Of a stretch of DNA of 64,000 nt, positions 57,119-64,000 are shown piece by piece. This stretch comes from Fulvia fulva. Its lineage: Eukaryota > Ascomycota > Dothideomycetes > Mycosphaerellales > Mycosphaerellaceae. The notes beneath the pieces are model-generated. The model had not been told where the DNA came from. It made no database searches and worked only from the letters and a program-made list of their open reading frames with translations. Every line of letters starts with the position of its first letter. The stretch's first letter is position 1. The DNA is taken from positions 10,850,001-10,914,000 of the forward strand of contig NC_063012.1 of the NCBI RefSeq assembly GCF_020509005.1, given 5' to 3'. The position numbers and the translations under genes are program-made.

Positions 57119-58714
57119 TTACTCTGTTTCCCTGATACTCAGTCCATGATCCACTCTCTGGAACTTGACGGGCTCAGGCCTTCCCAGGCTACTAGTCCTT
57201 CTCCTACGCTTGTGTGCACTGCTAGTGGCGTGTTCTGCCACAAGACGTGTTTCGGGCTCTGGTGAGTGGCTAGAGAGGTCGTCGCTCTGCGCGTTGGATT
57301 CAGAGGTCGATATGCCATCGTCTGTCCCGAGTCGTGCTAGCTGCTTTTGTATAGTGCGTATTTTCGCGGCATGGTCGCCTTCGACGCTGGTATATCCTTC
57401 CAGAGTTCGCAACCACATGGTTCGCGCCTTTCCAAGATTGCCAAAGTCTTGTTATAGGAGAGAAAGATTCCAAGCGGCTCTAAGTGTCGAATCATGACTC
57501 TGCCCCAATGCCTTCTCTTTCCCTCGCAGCGCTCGCAAATACATATCCTCCGCGTCCTTCAGCTTACCCTGCCGTCCGTAAAGAGCGCCAAGACTATCGA
57601 GGGTTTGAAGTGTGGTCGCATTCTCCGGCCCTAATTTCTTCTCCATTCCTACAAGCGTTCGTAGCCACACGTCCTTCGCCTTCTGCAGCTTGTCTTGATT
57701 TCTGTAGAGAAGGCCAAGGTTGCTACAGATTCCGAGAGTCATCTCCTTCTCCGGTCCCCATGCCTCCTCGCTCTCTGTCAGCGCTCGTAGGTACAAGAAT
57801 TCTGCTGTTTGCGACCTCTCGCATCGCGCCACAAAGTGTGCCATTACATAGAGGTCATAATCCACCCCAGTCACTCCGGTCTCTTTTTCGAGTCGAGTAG
57901 CTACTACTCTCGCGTGCGGCAGAAGCCCTTCAGCTCTAATTTGCTGGCCAGTACCGCTCACGAGCGGTACCCTCCTCGCCACGATCCGAATCGCTCTTGC
58001 GCACAACGCTTCCCTGGCCTTGTTGTCCACGATTCTATGCAGAGTCCATCGGTGCATAACCGGGTGAATAGAGAATCCGGCACTGCCATCGATGGCGTTG
58101 ACCAGGAAGTATTGTGCAAGAACACCGAGCGAGTCTTGGAAGGCAGGTTCATCCGTCGCGAAGTCGAGCATGTCCTCGATGCCACCCTCTTCCTGATCCC
58201 GCTTGGACATCTCGGGATATGTTCTAATGAGCTCATATGACACGTCTCCATGATGCAAGAACGCCCACTGATCGAGAATGTTCGTCGCCTCCGGATTGAT
58301 TCTACGCGCCTGCTCGTAGGACATCATCCACATCGTCAAGACATTCCTCTCTCGGTATTCCTGAAGGGGATAGCGATTTTGGTAGCGCACCAGATCGTTC
58401 CATATCTTACCGTAAGACTCAAGATAGCTTTGGCTGCCATCGCTTGTTTTTGTGGGAGTCCGCGTAGTCGCACACCCCGCGGATAACAACACATGGAAAT
58501 GTGTCCATCAGGCCTGCTGCTTCCATCTCAAAGCATAATATGTCTTCTTCTTCCGCGATGCGGTCTCTCGTTGGCTATCCTTTATCACCGTGTCTCCAGA
58601 TGCTATGGTGCCATAGTGTATCCTCGGCTTATCGCTCTGGCGCGACGGCTCCCGTCTCACTATGCGCGCCTTATCACACTCCTCACAGGTATCTCCTCCG
58701 ACATGGCTGTACTC
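57119..58714 (-). pseudogene. decayed NLR: nucleoside phosphorylase-like piece plus TPR repeats, NB-ARC core lost
   Basis: Reading 5' to 3' on the minus strand, 58714..58434 encodes the end of a PNP_UDP-type effector domain: HVGGDTCEECDKAR, PRIHYGTIASGDTVIKD, then after a one-base frameshift near 58570 [10 protein letters not shown] and [18 protein letters not shown]. This is the standard N-terminal domain of many fungal NLRs. The P-loop and nucleotide-binding core that should follow are absent. Sequence resumes in another frame with the winged-helix end of NB-ARC ([37 protein letters not shown]) and TPRs such as LGLLYRNQDKLQKAKDVWLRTL. A TAA at 57452..57454 interrupts the last repeat; TPR-like sequence and a basic tail continue in frame to 57119. 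Intact members act as fungal innate-immunity or heterokaryon-incompatibility receptors. Confidence 0.8.
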
Positions 58715-59596
58715 TATCTCCTATATCAGACCGCGGGCAAGGCCACCAATTTTTTGACGCTAACCTTATTAGATTGGATGCCTTAGGTGTCAAAGATTTG
58801 AGTGGCTTGCCACGGGTCTGAAAGCTTTCCGCACTAAAGAGCCGGATTGTCGCATATAGAACACTAACTTTCTACAACACAACGACGCATTTACTAATAA
58901 ATGAACGGACACTTAGAGGTTAGAGAGGGTGCAATTCTAAAGGGCCCTGCATGTCGCAGTGTTTGCATATGGCGTTGTTTACCTTCAAACGAGTAGTGAT
59001 CCGAATGACAGTCCTAGGATGACACAACTGCAAATCACGGCGCAGGTTGTTTCAATCGCAGCTTTAACATACACAATGTAATGACTATCGAAAAATTGAC
59101 TTTGCTATCTTTTCGAGACATAGTTTTACCACTTTTTGCATATCTAGTGTCGGTGTTGAGATATTGCAATTAAGATTGCTAATTCTGATTCCTGGTGATG
59201 ACGCGGATGGCCGACAGGCGCCATATGGCCTCAGGCGCTTCGCCAGAGGCTCCGCCCGAATGTCACGTGTGTCAGATTATGTAGTTCGGTGGACCTCAAT
59301 GGCGGTCCGCCTGATATTGGAGGTAGATGATATATGCGCATGCGGTGGCTATGGACATGTGGCCGGCATCCGTGTGTCCACACGTCTCGGCCGGTTATCT
59401 GGCCATGGCTTTGTGGCTCATGGTCCAAAACATATGGCTTGTAGTCGAGCCACAAATGGCCACGGACCATGCATGTGGTTCATGCCTGAACATCTGACAC
59501 AGGAGTGTAGATCTTGCGAGCGTCCTGCGGCCGTTATTCTGTATATAATCTATCTTTCCTGCGAAAATATGTCACACAGCACAGTACCGTCCCACT
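58715..59596. other. intergenic region with possible small repeat element
   Basis: About 880 bp, AT-rich in part (59030-59160). The first ~80 bases may be further decayed NLR sequence. An inverted-repeat-bounded segment occupies 59268-59501. The rest shows nothing recognisable. Confidence 0.4.
59268..59501. repeat. 234-bp segment with 10-bp inverted ends
   Basis: TGTGTCAGAT at 59268..59277 is matched by its reverse complement at 59492..59501, and shorter inverted pieces (CATGGTCC/GGACCATG) lie inside. This could be a small non-autonomous element or a fragment of an LTR. No clear target duplication is visible. Confidence 0.35.
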
Positions 59597-60951
59597 ATGC
59601 CAACTCTTCCTTGCCTTTCGGGATCAACGACACCTGAAGGATGTCTTGCTTGGAACGAAGTGTCGTTAGACTTACCAGATGTATGCAATACCAATGAAGT
59701 CAACCGGAAACCTCTGGTAGTGTATGCTATCATTACTGTCCGACATTGGTGCGGACACTAATAGCGACTTCCTTGTATCAGATTCCTAGAAGGTACACAA
59801 CCGACAGATCACGACCGCACTGTCCTAAGTCAAACATTCAACATCCCCATTGCTTTCTGGAGCAGGCTTTGTCAAGATGCAAGCAGTTTCTTCTGGGCCG
59901 GCGACGATGACACAGGCTCCTACACCACAGCATTCCGCTTCCTGATCAAGCATAACTCCAATATTGCCGCTCGACGGGATATGTTACCAGCTTATCGATG
60001 GCAGAAGCTAGGCTTTGTCACATTCCACACCTCTCGCCAATCGTCTGTAGTGCTCTGCTTTGATCTAGCAGGAGACGCCCGAGCTCACGTGAGAGAGAAG
60101 CTCGTCGAAAGCAAGATCACGACCTCGGACCTGCATTCTTTCTCGATCCATACTGCGATCTTGGGCTACGTAGTCGAGCAACTCGACCAAGCAGTCTGGT
60201 CATGGAGAGATGCCGTTCGGGCCATTGAGAAGGCCCGCAGTAACGGCCAGCACTCTGCCTTCGGCGACTTTAATCACATGCACGAAGTCGCACGGCATCT
60301 GATTCATAACTCTGAGATGCTAACCAACGCTCTTTCGGTAGTCGACAGCCGTCGAAGAGTGTGATACGACCAGCAGAGGTGTTCAGAGCTCTGTGACCTC
60401 CACGCATCGACGGGAGTTTGGATTCGTTGCGTCTGTGATGAAGTGTCTGCTTCATCGATCGGTCGCGCTTGAGAAGCGTATGAACAATGAGATCACGCTG
60501 GTAAGTGAGCTCCCTAGCATGTGATGGTGCTCCTGCTTATTTGGAACCGTAGGCTTTCCATTCCAACGCCCAACGTGACACACTCCTCGCAAGCCGCATC
60601 GCCGAGTCGGCTCAGCGTGATGGTCGAATCACTAAGGGAATTGGCATTCTCGGCATGCTGTTCTTGCCTGGAACATTTGTTAGCGTATGACTGTCGCACT
60701 GAAAGTGAAGCGTTGGGCTGATTGAAACCTTACAGGCAATCTTCAGCATGAGCTTCTTCCATCACTTCCCGGGTGCAGGCGACCAGGCGGAGCAGTGGAC
60801 GGTATCACCCAAGTTCTGGTTGTACTGGGTAGTGACCATTCCTGTGACGCTGTTGACGATTGGCTCGTGGCTGCTGTTTACACGCAAGCATCGGTCACCT
60901 GTAAGTGTTACTCCAGCTGGTGAAGTCAGCAAATCACTGCAGAGCTGGTGA
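59597..60951 (+). CDS. CorA-like (Mg2+ transporter superfamily) membrane protein
   Basis: I infer five exons, 59597..59716, 59765..60337, 60387..60500, 60553..60684 and 60736..60951, with introns of 48, 49, 52 and 51 bp, all in phase 0, giving 384 residues. The order of blocks matches a fungal CorA-like family: TDHDRTVLSQTFNIP, FWAGDDDTGSYTTAFRFLI, KLGFVTFHTSRQSSVVLCFDL, YVVEQLDQAVWSWRD, HMHEVARHLIHNSE, LEKRMNNEITLAFH, GMLFLPGTFVSAIFSMSFF and KFWLYWVVTIPVTLLTIGSWLLF. Two membrane helices sit at the C-terminus as in CorA. The signature GMN is not present (FSMSFF occupies the loop), so Mg2+ transport is uncertain. The second intron has a weak GTAGTC donor; without it the frame would shift and the gene would be broken. 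A GTAAGT inside the last exon may mark one more intron. Confidence 0.72.
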
Positions 60952-61181
60952 TACCTGGCTGATGCAAGGCGTTATGGTCTGATTATACCAGACAAGGCAG
61001 CGTGTTGGATGAGGCAAAGATTGTGTCCGTCTCGAGATTGGAGACTGTTTCTTGCGGTGCATTGTTCGCATGAATGCCGATACTGCATCCCACACGCCGA
61101 ACAAGGCATGCCTCACACTCAGTTGTCTCTACCGTCCCCCCCCCTCATCGTCCCACCACGACCTTGCCCATCTCATTCATC

Positions 61182-61823
61182 TTACTGATCATTCCCACTA
61201 CTCGGCAGCCCCTCCGTCCCCCTCCCCAAATCTTCCCCAAATCTTTCCCCATTCACAACAACAGGCTGACAATCCTGCAAACAAAAGATCATTCTACACC
61301 ACTCCGTCTCGCTCGGATTCCTCCACGCATGCATCGTCGCCCTTTGCACCATAACATCCCCTCTCTTCAACAGCTGTGTCTCCCCACTATCCAGAATACT
61401 CTCCACCTGGCCCTCCAGCACAATCCCATAGTCTACTGACTGGGTGCGATGCATCATGCACGTGTAGCCAGGTTTGAAGTCGACGTAGCGGAGGACTGTG
61501 CCGCCTTTGGAAACGAGGCCAAGTTTGCCACTTTTCTGCTTCTCTTCGTGTTCGGCTACGTCGGCGTCGTTGTTGAGGTTGGCGGGGAAGGTGGTGGTGA
61601 AGGCTACGGACATGGCGAGGGCGTCGTCGTCGTATTTGACCTGTGAAGGAGAGGAAGTGAGCTATTGCTTGAGATCCGTCTATGTTTTGCTGCTTACCCA
61701 GTCTACTGGATGCTTCGAGTGGACGATAGCTTTGCCCGTCTCATTGTGTCCAGTCCAGTAGGCAGTTGGGCCAGGAAGGTCGACAGCCAGCTGGTTGTTC
61801 GTTGGTTTGCGGTCGTCGGCCAT
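61182..61823 (-). CDS. cupin-domain protein
   Basis: Exons are 61823..61698 and 61640..61182 around a 56-bp intron, giving 194 residues. The join yields HPVDWVKYDDDALAMSVAF. The C-terminal ~110 residues form a single cupin barrel: VLRYVDFKPGYTCMMHRTQSVDYGIVLEGQVE, then LLKRGDVMVQRATMHAWRNPSETEW, retaining His residues expected for metal binding in motifs one and two. Fungal members of this small family include proteins in secondary metabolism and uncharacterised housekeeping forms; no cluster genes adjoin. The ATG at 61823 is chosen because it opens the conserved part; the frame extends to 61883 with an unlikely sequence. Confidence 0.87.
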
Positions 61824-62279
61824 GTTGGCGGTGGTGAGATCGAGAACGGAGAGACAATACGTTTGTGTTCTTAGCCAAGGCAATGTCCAAGAAGGTGGCT
61901 GATATGCTGAGCAGTCCGGAAGATGATCTTTATCTGGTGATGCAGCTCTCCCATGGCTCCCCGGGATATTCGGACTCCGGATTGTGTGAGGGGTAGCTCG
62001 CAGATCAGCTCATGCAGGTACAGTTCGGGCCCTCGAGGACGGAGAATGTGGCTCGATAGATATCAGTGGGCCAATGTACTGCCTGCTTTCGTTGGTCGGA
62101 TTCTCACATCTTGAAGAACAGCTGCGTCGCATTGCCGTGCTGTACCCCAGCTTTGAACAAGCGCCGTGCATCGCTGCTGTTCCGTGGAACGTGCAACAGG
62201 CTTCTGTTCCCATAGCATGTCGATGAGTGAAGTTCCACCTCCTCGTGCTTGATCATGCCAGACATTTGGATCGATCGGC
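61824..62279. promoter_or_regulatory. intergenic region between COX11 and the cupin gene
   Basis: About 455 bp containing the cupin promoter and the COX11 3' UTR (both genes are on the minus strand). No gene seen. Confidence 0.45.
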
Positions 62280-63206
62280 TTAGTTAGGCATTGGTACGGG
62301 AGCAAGATGACCATCCTTGTCATACCTTGCTTCTAGAAAGGAATCAGCATTTCGATACAACCAACGCCGCACCGTGGCGTAAAGCGCAAGGTACTCACTG
62401 AAAAAGGTATAGTTCAACGTAATCGTATCAATATTCCTCATCGTAGGATCCTTCAAGAAGTCCGGGTCGATATAGAAGAATACCGGCATATCCACAGTCT
62501 CACCCTTATTCAACCGCTGCTCCTCAAAGCAAAAGCACTGAATCTTGCTAAAGTACGGCGCCACCTGCGCAGGCGTCACACTGTATGTAGCGACTCCAAT
62601 AATGTCCTCATCTTTACTTTGGTTCGTGGCTGTATAGAACGCCAATGCAGTCTCTCCTGGCAATACTCTCACTTCTCGTTGCTGCGGCGTGAACTTCCAG
62701 GGTAGGATGTCTGATGTAGATCCAGCGAACGTGATTCGAAGTCGTCTCGAGGATGTTACGGGCGTGAGCTTCGCGGCTACATCGTCTTCGGTCTCGGGCC
62801 CTGCGTGCGCTGCGGATTTGATCGGTTGTCCTCCCCAGCCAGTCTGTTGACAGATCGTTTTGTATAGTGGTACGCTGCCATAGCTGAGCGCAACTGTTCC
62901 AAGGATGATCGATATGGCATAGTAGCTGCATATTCGTTAGACCCGTCTCTGAAGTGCTGGGTTTTAGACCAGAATTGTGCTTCATGACTTGACTAACAGT
63001 GTATTCTTATTCTTCTGCTCAAACGGCTTCCTCATCTGTGCCATTGTGGGAGCCTGTTCCTCTCGTGCCTTTGAAGATGTTTGCAGACTGCGGGAGAACT
63101 GCTTTCGCCATTGCATCGATCGATTCGTCTGAGTACATTTCGAGCACGTCCATTGCGATCGTTGAATCGCGAGCTCCAGTAGACTTCGGTATTTCGGCGG
63201 TGCCAT
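62280..63206 (-). CDS. COX11: cytochrome c oxidase assembly protein Cox11 (CtaG family)
   Basis: Cox11 delivers copper to the CuB site of cytochrome c oxidase and is tethered to the mitochondrial inner membrane. Exons are 63206..62998, 62925..62399 and 62332..62280 (introns 72 and 66 bp), giving 262 residues. The N-terminal part has few acidic residues and fits a presequence. The first splice (donor GTTAGT) joins into the transmembrane helix YYAISIILGTVALSYGSVPLYKTICQ. The copper motif KIQCFCFEEQ with CxC, followed by PVFFYIDPDF, is intact. The second splice is needed to reach the family ending FFKARYDKDG; unspliced, the frame continues but leaves the consensus. The gene is head-to-head with the HIT zinc-finger gene. 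Confidence 0.95.
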
Positions 63207-63481
63207 ATCGTAGTTGATGTATGTGCAAAAGCAGCAGAATGATGATGTCGAGATCGTTGCTGCCGCAAGAAGCTCTCGGGAGTGATCGCCGCGGCATCCG
63301 GGACCCCTGCACTTCAGATCTGCTTGGCAACGGTCGAGCTTTCCTCTTTGCTTGACATGTGATTGCTGTCGGGTCTGTACACAACATGTATCCTACCACC
63401 GGTCTTTGCACTGACCGCCGCAACAGAATCGACAAGACAGTACGCTGAGGGCTTTGTGTCCCGGTGGAAGATGAGCTCACA
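63207..63481. promoter_or_regulatory. bidirectional promoter, COX11 / HIT zinc-finger gene
   Basis: 275 bp separate the two divergent start codons, so both genes probably share this promoter. No specific factor site was identified. Confidence 0.6.
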
Positions 63482-64000
63482 ATGACACCAAAATGTGGCG
63501 TTTGCAATGAGCAGGACTCCAAGTACAAATGCCCTATCTGCGAGCTGAGATAGTAAGTGGAAATATCGTTGCGTGGACGTGGCTCGACACTGACTGTTAC
63601 GCAGCTGCTCTATACCATGCTACAAGACACACAAAGCCACTCACGTGGACGAAGATACTACGAAAAGTGCCGAGAACGATGGCAAAGCAGCTCCGCTTCC
63701 TCTCGATAGACCAGGCACCACACAGAGAGTCCCCAAAGTCGACTTTACCGGCTTCGAGAAGAATGAAGACTTCCAGCGTCTACTTTCACGCTTTCCAAAT
63801 CTGAAATACCAGCTTCAGCTTGCCTATGGCGTTACTCTCGAACCAGGACCAGATGAAGAGTTCACTTGGGGTCGTCGGGATTGGTTAGACGATGAGCGTA
63901 ACGCTGTGAGAGGTGGCTTCCGTGGACGAGGTCGAGGCCGCGGTCGTGGAGCTCGAGCTCGAGGAAGGGGAGGGCGATTCATCCCGGAGCTACCGCACGA
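63482..64000 (+). CDS. HIT-type zinc-finger protein (3' end beyond window)
   Basis: Exons are 63482..63552 and 63605 to beyond the window end, around a 52-bp intron. The join completes a zinc-finger HIT module: CGVCNEQDSKYKCPICELRYCS then CYKTHKATH, with all Cys and His ligands in place (about residues 5-37). The rest carries FTGFEKNEDFQRLLSRFPNLKYQLQLAYGVTLEP, which resembles Hit1/ZNHIT3-type proteins that help assemble box C/D snoRNPs, and an Arg/Gly-rich segment (RGRGRGRGRG) near residue 145. Which of the HIT-finger paralogues it is (Hit1 or Bcd1) cannot be settled without the C-terminus, but the short spacing from the finger to the Leu-rich motif favours Hit1. Confidence 0.85.

Noticed and set aside
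60338..60386. Apparent frameshift in the CorA-like gene suggesting a pseudogene
   Set aside because: A 49-bp intron with GT..AG ends restores the family sequence in phase, as do the other three introns, so an intact gene is the simpler reading.

Overview
This window looks like nuclear DNA of a filamentous ascomycete (Pezizomycotina), most plausibly a dothideomycete. The evidence is short introns of about 47-70 bp with GT..AG ends and CTAAC-like branch points, single-gene transcription units, a Ppo-type dioxygenase-P450, an SSN3-type CDK8, a Gas/Gel glucanosyltransferase, a Fot1-like transposon and a nucleoside-phosphorylase/TPR NLR relic. The class-level assignment is inference. Exon structures were read by hand from splice signals, reading-frame phase and protein continuity.

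Layout. 0-31 kb is mostly conserved housekeeping: a partial alpha/beta hydrolase, RNA polymerase II subunit Rpb3, glycerophosphocholine acyltransferase (Gpc1), cohesin Smc1, a single-pass PAN-like membrane protein, a WDR6/Trm734-like WD40 protein, an MpaB/rubber-oxygenase-domain membrane protein, a Ras-like-domain/RasGEF protein, a Ppo fatty-acid dioxygenase-P450, enoyl-CoA reductase Tsc13 and a PAP2 lipid phosphatase. Two small membrane-protein genes appear only after introns are resolved (18.2-18.7 kb and 28.1-28.4 kb). 32-34 kb carries mitochondrial acetylornithine aminotransferase. 34.5-36.4 kb is a complete 1,898-bp Fot1/pogo-like DNA transposon with 66-bp inverted repeats and a TA duplication; its transposase has one in-frame stop. 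38-50 kb holds two tail-to-tail MFS transporters, CDK8 (SSN3), a GPI-anchored GH72 glucanosyltransferase and a long disordered protein.

50-59.5 kb is gene-poor and carries decayed genes: about 4.5 kb with no convincing gene, an F-box protein with an in-frame stop, and an NLR relic with a nucleoside phosphorylase-like piece and TPRs but no NB-ARC core. A five-exon CorA-like gene follows. The window ends with a cupin protein and a head-to-head pair, COX11 and a HIT zinc-finger protein cut by the right edge.

Themes. Membrane-lipid metabolism recurs (Gpc1, Tsc13, PAP2 phosphatase, Ppo), but these genes are not arranged as a cluster. I saw no biosynthetic cluster backbone, CRISPR array, rRNA or confident tRNA. 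The most notable items are the near-intact transposon, the NLR relic, the two hidden small membrane-protein genes and the upstream ORF overlapping the Ppo start codon.
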